Assembly: GCA_003176035.1 (NCBI GenBank) | Contig: PSRL01000095.1 | Location: 1 to 13,257, forward strand | From: Verrucomicrobiota bacterium | Lineage (GTDB): Bacteria > Verrucomicrobiota > Verrucomicrobiia > Chthoniobacterales > Xiphinematobacteraceae | Length of the DNA stretch: 13,257 bases | Direction: 5' to 3' | Part shown: positions 1 to 7,260 of the stretch, piece after piece | Position numbering within the stretch: the first letter of the stretch is position 1 | How the letters are laid out: each line of letters opens with the position of its first letter | Translations under genes and position numbers: made by a program | Notes under the pieces: model-generated | What the model was told of the DNA's origin: nothing | The model's input: only the letters and a program-made list of their open reading frames with translations | The model's database searches: none

Positions 1-32
1 ATTTTACTGTCAAAATACCCGCACACATGGAT

Positions 33-56
33 GTTTAATAGCTTAAACGCTTTTTT
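33..56 (+). terminator. Possible intrinsic terminator
   Basis: GTTTAA (33-38) and TTAAAC (43-48) form a perfect 6-bp stem with loop TAGC. After GC comes a run of six T (51-56). The stem is AT-rich and therefore weak, but the T-run position is right. It could end transcription of a plus-strand gene lying left of the window. Confidence 0.35.
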
Positions 57-108
57 CAGACTCAACTAGTTAGTCCTTTCGCCACGCTTGTTTTATCTAC
101 AAGTTGTT

Positions 109-131
109 CCCTATAAGGGTAATACGTATTA
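109..131. repeat. Two abutting palindromes
   Basis: CCCT-ATA-AGGG (109-119) is followed directly by the perfect 12-bp palindrome TAATACGTATTA (120-131). Abutting dyads of this kind are often protein-binding sites, but no neighbouring regulator gene is visible and the function is unknown. Confidence 0.3.
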
Positions 132-330
132 GGATTTATTTACCAGCAAGGCAAACAGTGCATTACAGGCGGTTTTTAGCGAAACTCCTATAAAATGAGA
201 GCAACTTTGTGGATCTTTTCCCTCAGCCATTGTTGTAAAACGCAGTCCCTATCATGGATATGGCCTTCCTTTTGCGCCGCTCCCGAATAAAAAATACCAT
301 CCAAATTTGTGATCATTTTATAGGGGTCTT

Positions 331-338
331 GCTATAAT
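331..338 (+). promoter_or_regulatory. Candidate extended -10 promoter
   Basis: TGCTATAAT (first T at 330) matches an extended -10 element (TGnTATAAT), with a perfect TATAAT hexamer at 333-338. The hexamer 17 bp upstream (310-315, TGATCA) is a poor -35, as is common for extended -10 promoters. A start near 345 would transcribe the structured block at 429-536 and the small ORF at 640. Confidence 0.35.
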
Positions 339-428
339 CGAAAAAACATGCCACCCGCGAAAACGCGGTTCTTATCGGCGCTTTCAAATTTAAGTTGTTA
401 ATTTCAAACATATTCCTTTTCTATTTTT

Positions 429-487
429 GGGACCCGTCCGCTCCGCGAAAAATTTGCCAACAAAAGCGGAGGGACCCGTAGCTCCCA
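429..487. repeat. GC-rich inverted repeat with GGGACCCGT direct repeats
   Basis: GGGACCCGT occurs at 430-438 and 471-479. GTCC-g-CTCCGC (starting near 437) can pair with GCGGAGGGAC (ending near 475), giving ten pairs with one bulged G and a loop of about 20 nt. GGGA and TCCC can add an outer clamp. It stands out against the AT-rich surroundings. It may be a dispersed palindromic repeat or part of a structured leader RNA. Confidence 0.4.
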
Positions 488-639
488 TATTGAAGGACCC
501 AGGCATCCCTATGGGATATAAGCTGCTAATAATTAGCAAAATACACTTTTCAATCTACCTGTAGTAGTTTCCACCTAATATTTTTTTCGATTTTTTCGGC
601 AAAGTCTTAGTTTTAAGCTAAAGTGAGGATTGAACTCAT

Positions 640-930
640 ATGCGCTCGATAAGACGAAAAGCCGAACAGCTTATTGCTAATCGCAAGAAAAGAACTAGGA
701 ACGCCATGGGTAGGCATTTGGGATCTCAGCGTTTTTTACCCACCAATGATTGTATACCGAAAAATTTTCTATTAGCTCGAATAGCATGTGAAAAAGACGG
801 ATTGGTGACCAATGCTAGCCCAACAGACGTTTTGGGTGTCGGAACCGGCGGAATTTTAGTGTTAATTTTTTGCCTGGTTTGCATTCTTTGCAAATACCTT
901 GGAAGATTTCGTTTCATTTCAACTATTTAG
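640..930 (+). CDS. Doubtful small ORF, possible one-helix membrane protein
   Basis: This 96-residue ORF has no family I recognise. Its N-terminus is very basic (about 10 Arg/Lys in the first 20 residues), and near the C-terminus, around residues 66-86, a Gly/Leu/Ile/Cys-rich stretch could be a membrane helix. A GAGG at about 623 lies roughly 12 nt before the ATG, longer than normal Shine-Dalgarno spacing. The last 8 bases overlap the 3' end of the convergent DUF2851 gene. A possible promoter lies upstream at 331-338. It could be a real lineage-specific peptide, but a chance ORF is at least as likely. Confidence 0.2.
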   Translation: MRSIRRKAEQLIANRKKRTRNAMGRHLGSQRFLPTNDCIPKNFLLARIACEKDGLVTNASPTDVLGVGTGGILVLIFCLVCILCKYLGRFRFISTI

Positions 931-2293
931 GCTCCTTATCCATTTTGGATTGGATAGCAAAGTGACTGAAGTGTGAGTCCATTTGTATAAGCCCTTGCTG
1001 AATAACGGCTTCTATTAGTCGTGATTTCGGCAAGCGGTCTTCTCCAACGAAGATAGATGCTAATTGGAAGATTTTTTGAGGAGCTTGGGGAAGTCGAATA
1101 GATTGGAAGTTATTCCAAATGGTAGGATTTTCCAAATCTTGTACTGGGTAAAAAAAATTGACGAGCAGATCTAAGGTTCGTTCCTTGCCTAGCAGAAGGC
1201 ACTCCTTCTGAGACTTTGCAGAAAATGAAGAATGACTCTGCCAAAATGGGTGATGCAGAGATTCCATAAATTCAACAAATGCTGACTCGGTTCGCAATTG
1301 CATTAATTGTTGAAGACCGGGCAATCGATGAGCGAGAACTGCTAAGGTCCCTATACGGCGTTCCGGGTAATTCAATGGGCGGGTGGAGCTTTTGCTCCAC
1401 AGTTTTGGCGACAACTGCTGATGGGAAAACTGATCACGGTAGATCCACCAGAAATCCCACAAGTTTCGGAGATAATTTCTTGCCGTTTCAGAAACTTGCA
1501 TGAACTCCTCGCCACGCAAAAAACCAGCGACCCCAAAAAGGAGCGCCTCACCGCAGGCGGAAATAGCATGTTCCAAGTTTACACGCCGGGTGAGCAAGTT
1601 CAAAGGAAGGCTATTGGATCGGTAACCTAGTCCTATAGCCAGGTTTTGAAAAAGAGCCTCGTCAAATCCAAAACAAAGCACTTGTTTTCGAAAGCTTGCT
1701 CTTTTCCGAAGGATGCGAAAACGTGCAGCAGCTTCGATGAGCCGAATCACATCTGCAAGATTCACGCCTGAAAAAAATGGCCTCTTGAGGCAAGCACTCA
1801 GCCAATTGTCAATCCGCATGCGATGGGGATCAAGGAGCACCTGCCGGACGTGTCTGCCATCGCTATTTCGGGAAAAGTTCTTCGAATTCGCGGGTTTTTC
1901 AAAGAAAAAGTGGATGAGGACATTTCTATACGCCGTGTTTTGTGCATGATTGTGGTGCTCCCAATCCCGAACATCGTGGTCTAGCTCAAGATCGCCTTGA
2001 ATGGGCAGATTCTGTCCAAATTTTACTATCGCATCGACGAAATCCGGTCCCTCCGCGTGATTCCATTTCCCGAAATCCAGTACTTCCACAAGTTCATTAT
2101 CTTCGCTAATCCAGCGAGAGCCCAATCGGCTCTCATAAAGAGACCGTTGCCAATGCCTTTCCCCATCCACCGCTTCGCGAAAACTATTATTCTCCTGCGC
2201 TTCCAGCCACTCCCAATAGTAGCGAAACACTTGGTCGCCCCTTCCCTGAATAAGGGCTCTTCCGATTTTAGATGCGCAGTTGCAATCCATCAT
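923..2293 (-). CDS. DUF2851 family protein of unknown function
   Basis: The protein is 456 residues long from the ATG at 2293; a tandem ATG sits at 2290 and an in-frame ATG at 2338 would give 471. I prefer 2293 because it leaves only a 26-bp overlap with the upstream phosphodiesterase gene and fits the family start. The family signature is in the N-terminal third: WNHAEGPDF (about residues 77-85), GDLELD (100-105), a DW followed by a His cluster (110-116), and TAYRNVLIHFFFE (about 120-132). This matches the DUF2851 pattern of W-N-x-x-GPDF, G-D/N-x-E-I/L, DW-x-H-x-H and Y-x-x-V-x-LH. The His/Asp/Glu conservation suggests a metal-dependent or hydrolytic role, but none is established. It is probably cotranscribed with the overlapping phosphodiesterase gene. 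Confidence 0.85.
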   Translation of the reverse strand: MMDCNCASKIGRALIQGRGDQVFRYYWEWLEAQENNSFREAVDGERHWQRSLYESRLGSRWISEDNELVEVLDFGKWNHAEGPDFVDAIVKFGQNLPIQGDLELDHDVRDWEHHNHAQNTAYRNVLIHFFFEKPANSKNFSRNSDGRHVRQVLLDPHRMRIDNWLSACLKRPFFSGVNLADVIRLIEAAARFRILRKRASFRKQVLCFGFDEALFQNLAIGLGYRSNSLPLNLLTRRVNLEHAISACGEALLFGVAGFLRGEEFMQVSETARNYLRNLWDFWWIYRDQFSHQQLSPKLWSKSSTRPLNYPERRIGTLAVLAHRLPGLQQLMQLRTESAFVEFMESLHHPFWQSHSSFSAKSQKECLLLGKERTLDLLVNFFYPVQDLENPTIWNNFQSIRLPQAPQKIFQLASIFVGEDRLPKSRLIEAVIQQGLIQMDSHFSHFAIQSKMDKEPK

Positions 2294-3053
2294 AAGCCAA
2301 GCGAATTCCGAGAGGCAGGGTTGATTCCGTTTCCTCATGTTTCAGGTCATGGCTCATATGGGTAAAGTAGCACCCTCGAACAGAAAGGCGTTGAGCCGCT
2401 TCGGTTGCCTCTTGGAGCGTTAGATGGGTGGGATGAGGTACATGACGCAGCGCATCTAATACCAGAATTTCGGCGCCTCTTGCGGCCTCCTGCGCTTCTG
2501 GTGGCACGCTCTTGCAATCAGTATAGTAGGCCAATAGTTTTCTTGCCCCACGAAAAAATACAAAACCAGTTGTCGTAAATCTGCCATGCGGAAGGGCCAC
2601 TGGTATAATCCGAAGATCTCCTAGTGAAAATTCCCCCTTGATTTCCCTTGGGGCCGCACGCATGTAATTTTTGAGAAAGGAATGTGTCGTCTGAAAAGCA
2701 TACGGAAAAATGCGTTTTAGGTCGTTTAGCGTCTCGGAAACCGCATAAATCGGAAGATCAGAGTCCGCCATTTCACAGAATCGGCGAAGGTCGTCGAAGC
2801 CCATGACATGGTCAGTGTGGGAATGTGTGTATAACACCGCGTCCACCTTGCGGATATTCTCTCGGAGACATTGGGTGCGAAAATCCGGCGAAGTGTCAAT
2901 CAAGAGGGACACGGAGTTGGTTCGCAGTAAAATAGAAGTACGAAATCTTTGGTCCCTGGGGTCCGAAGATTTACAAGTAATACAATCACAACCAATTATA
3001 GGCACGCCTTGTGAGGTGCCCGTGCCCAAAAAAATGATTTCTAACTCCCCCAT
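2268..3053 (-). CDS. MBL-fold metallo-hydrolase, PhnP-like cyclic phosphodiesterase
   Basis: This 261-residue cytoplasmic protein belongs to the metallo-beta-lactamase superfamily, in the branch containing PhnP (phosphoribosyl 1,2-cyclic phosphate phosphodiesterase). After the GTGTSQGVP strand-loop (10-18) comes the structural Zn site GCDC-x2-C (C22, C24, C27). The catalytic metal motif HSHTDH is at 77-82, with further ligand candidates H156, D179, H210, H232 and H235. The length is normal for the family. No phosphonate genes are nearby, so the substrate is open; related enzymes act on cyclic or diester phosphates. The ATG at 3053 faces recN across 38 bp, with no Shine-Dalgarno visible. The 3' end overlaps the DUF2851 start, suggesting translational coupling. 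Confidence 0.88.
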   Translation of the reverse strand: MGELEIIFLGTGTSQGVPIIGCDCITCKSSDPRDQRFRTSILLRTNSVSLLIDTSPDFRTQCLRENIRKVDAVLYTHSHTDHVMGFDDLRRFCEMADSDLPIYAVSETLNDLKRIFPYAFQTTHSFLKNYMRAAPREIKGEFSLGDLRIIPVALPHGRFTTTGFVFFRGARKLLAYYTDCKSVPPEAQEAARGAEILVLDALRHVPHPTHLTLQEATEAAQRLSVRGCYFTHMSHDLKHEETESTLPLGIRLAYDGLQLRI

Positions 3054-3091
3054 GGCTTTATTTTAAAGCTATAAAGTGCCATACTCCCCTT
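3054..3091. promoter_or_regulatory. Divergent promoter region between the phosphodiesterase gene and recN
   Basis: Only 38 bp separate two start codons, so promoters for both directions must lie here or overlap the genes. A hyphenated palindrome GCTTTA-TTT-TAAAGC spans 3055-3069. On the plus strand TATAAA (3070-3075) ends 16 nt before the recN ATG, which would leave a leader of roughly 10 nt or less. I see no good -35 and no E. coli-type LexA box. The palindrome could be a shared operator. Confidence 0.35.
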
Positions 3092-4753
3092 ATGTCCGCA
3101 ATGTTGGTGTCCCTCCGGATTCGCAATTTAGCATTAGCCGAAGACGTATTTTGGGAACCAGCGCCCGGATTTAACACCATCTCGGGAGAAACAGGCGCTG
3201 GAAAATCCCTCATCCTTGGAGCGCTCAAGTTGCTCTTAGGTGATCGGGCTGGTCGGACTTACATTCGTGCCGGAGCAAGTCATTGTACTATCGAAGCGGA
3301 ATTCCAAGTTAATGACTCAGCCCATTTCAACAAAATCCTAATGGAGCAAGGTAGTGAACCTTGCGAGGAAACCATATGCCTTATCAGACGAATATTGACC
3401 TGCAACGGTCCATCCCGAAATTTTCTCAACGGCTCTCCATGCACTCTTTCGGCTCTAAAAGTGTTAGGCCGACATCTGGTTGATCTCCACGGTCCTCACG
3501 ACCACCAGTCACTGTTCTCACGCGAAGAGCAAGGTCGCCTCCTCGATGCCTTTGCAGGCGCTTTGGAGCAGAGAAATCAGGTCACTCAATCGCGCCAAAA
3601 GTTTTTGCGGCTTCTCGCAGAAGAAGATCGCCTCACCAGGGATCAGCTCTCCCTAGAAAGGGAAATTGAGCTCCTGCGCCATCAGGTACAAGAGATTCTC
3701 TCCGCTCAAGTTATTCCGGGGGAGGAGGAAGAGCTTCTCTTGCAACAGCGGATCATGACCAACGCACAACGGATCGCGCAAATTTCAAGTCAGGTCGAAG
3801 AAAGATTGGAGCAGAGCGTCACCGTCCCACTCGCGGCAATATTTCGTCTACTTAAGGAATGGGCTCGATTAGATCCACGGGCAATGGTCTTATTGAACCT
3901 GCATGCGGAAATTTCTGAGAAAATTGATGCATGGGTCCGTGAAATGCGAAATTTACAGCCGACAGAATTCGATTTGCAAAATTTCGATCGTATCCAAGAT
4001 CGACTCGATACCCTTCAAATATTGAAGCGAAAATATGGCTCTACCCTCGCGGAAATCACAGCTTTTGCCAATCGCACCCAAGTGCGTCTTGAAGAATTGA
4101 CCCATACCAAATCAAGGATCAATCAGCTAAAAAACCTCCTCAAGCAAGCCAAAGAGGATATGGAACAGGCTGCCGTAGAATTGAGTCAACAGCGGCGCCT
4201 CGCGGGCCCAAAACTTGCTCAAGCCATTTGCCACCATTTGCACGAACTCGGATTTCGGCAAGCCGGTTTTTTCGTGGAACTCAGGCCGCTGCCCGATATC
4301 GGTACCTATGGGATGGAGAAACCGGAATTTCTTTTTGCCCCCAATCCCGGAGAACCCAGCCTTCCGCTGCACTCCATTGCTTCCAGTGGAGAAATTTCGC
4401 GCATTCTCCTAGCCATAAAGAGCGCACTGGTGGAGCAAGACGAAATTCCCATCCTCGTCTTTGATGAGATCGACACTAATATCGGAGGAGAAATCGCAAC
4501 CCAAGTCGGAGTCAAAATCAGGAACATCGCTAAACAAAAGCAAGTCCTCTGCATCAGCCATCTTCCTCAAGTAGCCGCCTTGGCCGCGACCCATTTTGTT
4601 GTAGAAAAGGAGATGGTAGGAAAACGCAGCTGTTCCACCATTCGTGAAGTCCGCAATAAAGAGCGAGTGGAGGAGCTTGCCCGTATGTTAGGCAGCAAAG
4701 CAACATCAGCCATGCTCCATGCGCAATCTCTCCTGGAACTGACGGTAACATGA
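3092..4753 (+). CDS. recN: DNA repair protein RecN
   Basis: RecN is an SMC-like ATPase that helps repair double-strand breaks by holding DNA ends together for RecA. The 553-residue length is typical. The N-terminal half-ATPase carries Walker A GETGAGKS (32-39). A Gln/Glu/Leu-rich coiled-coil region covers roughly 150-380. The C-terminal half-ATPase carries the ABC signature ASSGEISR (430-437), Walker B ILVFDEID (454-461), an IGGE D-loop and a CISH switch histidine near 490. The signature reads SSGE where many RecN proteins have SGGE. The start is ATG 3092; an in-frame ATG at 3101 is also possible, and neither has a Shine-Dalgarno sequence. The stop overlaps the glycosyltransferase start (ATGA). 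Confidence 0.96.
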   Translation: MSAMLVSLRIRNLALAEDVFWEPAPGFNTISGETGAGKSLILGALKLLLGDRAGRTYIRAGASHCTIEAEFQVNDSAHFNKILMEQGSEPCEETICLIRRILTCNGPSRNFLNGSPCTLSALKVLGRHLVDLHGPHDHQSLFSREEQGRLLDAFAGALEQRNQVTQSRQKFLRLLAEEDRLTRDQLSLEREIELLRHQVQEILSAQVIPGEEEELLLQQRIMTNAQRIAQISSQVEERLEQSVTVPLAAIFRLLKEWARLDPRAMVLLNLHAEISEKIDAWVREMRNLQPTEFDLQNFDRIQDRLDTLQILKRKYGSTLAEITAFANRTQVRLEELTHTKSRINQLKNLLKQAKEDMEQAAVELSQQRRLAGPKLAQAICHHLHELGFRQAGFFVELRPLPDIGTYGMEKPEFLFAPNPGEPSLPLHSIASSGEISRILLAIKSALVEQDEIPILVFDEIDTNIGGEIATQVGVKIRNIAKQKQVLCISHLPQVAALAATHFVVEKEMVGKRSCSTIREVRNKERVEELARMLGSKATSAMLHAQSLLELTVT

Positions 4754-5943
4754 GGATCTTATTTTTTAATCACTCCGCATCGCCAACCGGAGGCGGTATG
4801 AATCAATACGTGCTCGATGTCATTGCAAGACTTCGTGCCGCTAATGAAACCGTCGCTCTTGTTCATTCTCGAGAACCCCATTCCGAATACGGTGGCACGG
4901 GCTATATTTTGGATGGCCTCCAATCCAGCAAAACAGATATCCCCTTTTTTCAACAGCGATTGGAAGCTATTCTCGAAGATTTTCAGCCCGACATCGTCCA
5001 ACTTCATGGCGTTTGGAACCCTTGGCTGGATGAAATTCTGCCACAGCTTTGTCCCACCGTCCGTTTTATTCATAACCATGAATTCTATTGCTCGGGAGGA
5101 AACATGACTACAGTCAGACCCTTTCGCCCCTGCGAATGCGCTCACGCTTTCCACTGTCTCATCGCGCATAGATTGCAGGGGTGCGGTAGCTATAACCCCT
5201 GGCATGACCTTAGCCAACATCGACGGGTTACCCAGCGCCTTAAAAATCTCCAACACCTACATGGGATTCAAGTCGCCACTCAAACGCTCGCTCAGAACCT
5301 TCGCCGCAACGGCGTTCCTGAATCTAAAATTACCTTACTGCCATTGTACGCAGCTGAACCAAGACCGGGAATACCCGATCCTGACCCTCAACGTCGCACA
5401 CTCCTCCACGTGGGTGGACTGCTCCGAAAAAAGGGAATTTGGCTCATGATTCGCATGCTTCGCAGTCTACCAAATGACGTGGAAATCGTGTTTGCCGGCG
5501 CTGGTCCCGAACAAACTACTCTGGAACGGCACGTACGAGCACGCGGTCTTAGCAACCGGATTCGGATTCTGGGAGACCCGCTTCCTGATCAATGGTATCA
5601 GCTCTATTCCACCGCAACTCTTATAATTCTCCCGAATCTCTGGAATGAACCTCTGGGTTTTTGCGCTTTGCAGGCGCTCGCCTATGGCAAAGTCGTTGTC
5701 ACATTTCGCGTAGGGGGAACCTCCGAGTGGATAGACGACGGCTTCAATGGAATCACTATCCCCTTTGGGGAGACCCATCAATTTCAAGAAGCGGTCCTCC
5801 AACTTCTGACTGATTCTGAAAAGCTCCGGACAATGGGCAAAAATGCGAAAAAAATCTGGGAAAACCGTTTTCATCCGGACAAGCATCTCGCCCGCCTGCG
5901 CGCATTTTACCTTGCACTTGTAAGCAAAAGTGTTCCAAATTGA
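4750..5943 (+). CDS. GT4-family glycosyltransferase
   Basis: This 397-residue GT-B-fold enzyme is probably cytoplasmic and would transfer sugar from a nucleotide-sugar to an envelope glycan or lipid; acceptor and donor cannot be read from sequence. The N-terminal domain has the glycine-rich donor-side loop TGGG (13-16) and a Cys/His cluster with C114, C128, C130, C136 and C145, seen in some GT4 subgroups. The C-terminal domain has LLHVGGLLRKKG (218-229), FAGAGPE (248-254) and the EPLGFCALQAL segment (300-310). In the usual E-x7-E motif the first Glu is E300, but the second position is Q308. The start overlaps the recN stop by 4 bp, so translation is probably coupled. It has no glycan-synthesis neighbours. 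Confidence 0.9.
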   Translation: MRILFFNHSASPTGGGMNQYVLDVIARLRAANETVALVHSREPHSEYGGTGYILDGLQSSKTDIPFFQQRLEAILEDFQPDIVQLHGVWNPWLDEILPQLCPTVRFIHNHEFYCSGGNMTTVRPFRPCECAHAFHCLIAHRLQGCGSYNPWHDLSQHRRVTQRLKNLQHLHGIQVATQTLAQNLRRNGVPESKITLLPLYAAEPRPGIPDPDPQRRTLLHVGGLLRKKGIWLMIRMLRSLPNDVEIVFAGAGPEQTTLERHVRARGLSNRIRILGDPLPDQWYQLYSTATLIILPNLWNEPLGFCALQALAYGKVVVTFRVGGTSEWIDDGFNGITIPFGETHQFQEAVLQLLTDSEKLRTMGKNAKKIWENRFHPDKHLARLRAFYLALVSKSVPN

Positions 5944-5958
5944 TTTATTGCTACCTGC

Positions 5959-5976
5959 TAAGTTTATATAAACTTA
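5959..5976. promoter_or_regulatory. 18-bp perfect palindrome, candidate operator for the MFS gene
   Basis: TAAGTTTATATAAACTTA is a perfect 18-bp inverted repeat in the 86-bp gap between the glycosyltransferase stop and the MFS ATG at 6030. It contains TATATAA/TATAAA sequences that could serve as a -10. TTGATT (5940-5945) gives a weak -35 with 17-bp spacing to TTTATA (5963-5968). Efflux pumps are often controlled by TetR- or MarR-type dimers binding such dyads over the promoter. No regulator gene is visible next to it. There is no T-run after it, so it is not a good intrinsic terminator. Confidence 0.45.
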
Positions 5977-6029
5977 TTCCCAAAAGGGCATCACCAAAGA
6001 TAGCAAGTAACTCGTTTTTCATAAACACG

Positions 6030-7214
6030 ATGCAATCGAAGCCTTCATTTTTAACATTGCTGTTATTGATTTCGTTTGCGTCAATCAATGCAGTCCTTCC
6101 CACGCCGGCGCTTCCGGCAATCTCGCAATTTTTTGGTATCGCCGAGAATACAACACAACAAATAATCACCTGGTTCTTAGTTGGATATGCATTGGGACAA
6201 CTGATCTACGGTCCAATCGCCAATCGATTCGGCAGGAAACCTGCTCTTTACTCAGGGATCGGACTACAAATTTTCAGCAGCTTGTTATGCGTCTATGCGG
6301 GAGTAATAAACCATTATTCACTGCTGCCAACCAGCCGATTCTTAGCAGCACTTGGCTCTGGCGTTGGTCTAAAAATGACTTACACTATAGTGAACGAAAG
6401 TTATGAACCTCAGGTCGCCACTCAAAAAGTCTCCTATCTGATGTTGTCTTTTGCTATTGCACCAGGGCTCAGCATAGCTCTGGGCGGTATTTTGAGCACT
6501 CACTTTGGATGGCAAAGCTGTTTCATTGCAAGCGCGATCTATGGATTGATCCTGTTGCTGATGACGACTCGTCTTCCCGAAACAAAGACTGAGTTACACC
6601 TGGACGCTTTTAAGTGGAAGCATCTTGTGCACGGCTACGTCAGCCAATTTAAAAATCCAACATTAATCCGTGGTGCTATCCTATTGGGCGGTGGCACGTG
6701 TTTCACTTACGTCTTTGCCGCGGTAGCGCCCTTCTTAGCTATAGATTTGATGGGAATGAAACCCAGTGCATATGGTATGGCAAATATTCTTCCCTCCGTC
6801 GGCTTGGTGCTGGGGTCCATCTTCTCGGCAAATCTTTCCAAAAAACATTCTCCTCACTTTGGAATCCTTCTGGGCATTCTGATGGGGGCCTGTTCTTCCG
6901 TGCTAATAAGCCTCGCCTTAGCATTGCATGAACCTCCCCTAGTTGCCTTATTTTTACCAATGATAATCAATTACTTTGGATTAGCCCTCATTATCTCAAA
7001 TGCATCAACATTTGCGATGAGTCAAGTGGAAGATAAGGCACACGGTTCCGCTGTAATGAGTTTTATTAACATGGGAATCGCGACGATCGCCGTCCTGAGT
7101 TTGAGCTTTCTGCCGGTCACCAAGATGTTGCTCCCTGCGACCTTTGGTTTGGTGGTGACCATAATGCTTGTGGTATTTTCTATGCTTCGGGCGGAGGAAC
7201 GTCCATCTTCTTAG
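6030..7214 (+). CDS. Bcr/CflA-type MFS multidrug efflux transporter
   Basis: This 394-residue inner-membrane protein of the drug:H+ antiporter (12-helix) branch probably exports small drugs or metabolites. The Bcr/CflA hallmark LPTPALP lies at 23-29 in helix 1. Motif A is GPIANRFGRKP (61-71), with N65 in place of the usual Asp. A motif B-like RFLAALGSGVG lies at 103-113 and the motif C-like PGLSIALGG at 145-153. About twelve hydrophobic segments are present. The frame is open from a TTG at 5940, but that adds 30 polar, basic residues before helix 1, so I chose ATG 6030, which gives normal family length. There is no Shine-Dalgarno. The gene looks somewhat more AT-rich than its neighbours, and a palindrome precedes it, so it may have its own control. 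Confidence 0.9.
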   Translation: MQSKPSFLTLLLLISFASINAVLPTPALPAISQFFGIAENTTQQIITWFLVGYALGQLIYGPIANRFGRKPALYSGIGLQIFSSLLCVYAGVINHYSLLPTSRFLAALGSGVGLKMTYTIVNESYEPQVATQKVSYLMLSFAIAPGLSIALGGILSTHFGWQSCFIASAIYGLILLLMTTRLPETKTELHLDAFKWKHLVHGYVSQFKNPTLIRGAILLGGGTCFTYVFAAVAPFLAIDLMGMKPSAYGMANILPSVGLVLGSIFSANLSKKHSPHFGILLGILMGACSSVLISLALALHEPPLVALFLPMIINYFGLALIISNASTFAMSQVEDKAHGSAVMSFINMGIATIAVLSLSFLPVTKMLLPATFGLVVTIMLVVFSMLRAEERPSS

Positions 7215-7260
7215 AAGCTCAAAAGGTAGCCGGAGCATTTATCCTAGAGCTTATTTTAAT
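7215..7260 (+). terminator. Weak terminator candidate after the MFS gene
   Basis: AAGCTC (7215-7220), directly after the stop, is complementary to GAGCTT (7247-7252), followed by ATTTTAATT. The 26-nt spacer can add AGG/CCT pairs. The T-tract is broken and the loop is long, so efficiency is doubtful. The right arm overlaps the repeated intergenic element. Confidence 0.25.

Larger units (their letters stand above)
1..639. other. Non-coding region at the left edge
   Basis: All six frames are closed by stops within the first 70 bases, and no ORF of convincing length lies here, so any gene to the left ends at or before the window edge. The stretch holds an AT-rich hairpin with a T-run (33-56), two adjacent palindromes (109-131), an extended -10 box (331-338), a GC-rich inverted repeat containing a direct repeat (429-487), and two small hairpins (505-517 and 524-536). 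I see no tRNA, rRNA or known riboswitch in it. The density of short inverted repeats is higher than in the coding parts of the window. Confidence 0.6.

Noticed and set aside
605..660. Possible minus-strand tRNA T-loop (TTCAATC)
   Set aside because: The loop resembles a T-arm but no matching acceptor stem, anticodon arm or CCA end can be found around it.
4759..5256. 165-residue minus-strand ORF inside the glycosyltransferase gene
   Set aside because: It lies fully antisense to a well-supported GT4 gene, shows no domain or start signal, and is a typical reading-frame shadow.
5467..5886. 139-residue minus-strand ORF inside the same gene
   Set aside because: It is antisense to the conserved C-terminal GT4 domain and its composition follows the opposite-strand codons.
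5940..6029. TTG start giving a 30-residue longer MFS protein
   Set aside because: The added residues are basic and polar, do not fit Bcr/CflA N-termini, and the 18-bp palindrome would then lie inside the coding sequence. I cannot exclude it fully.
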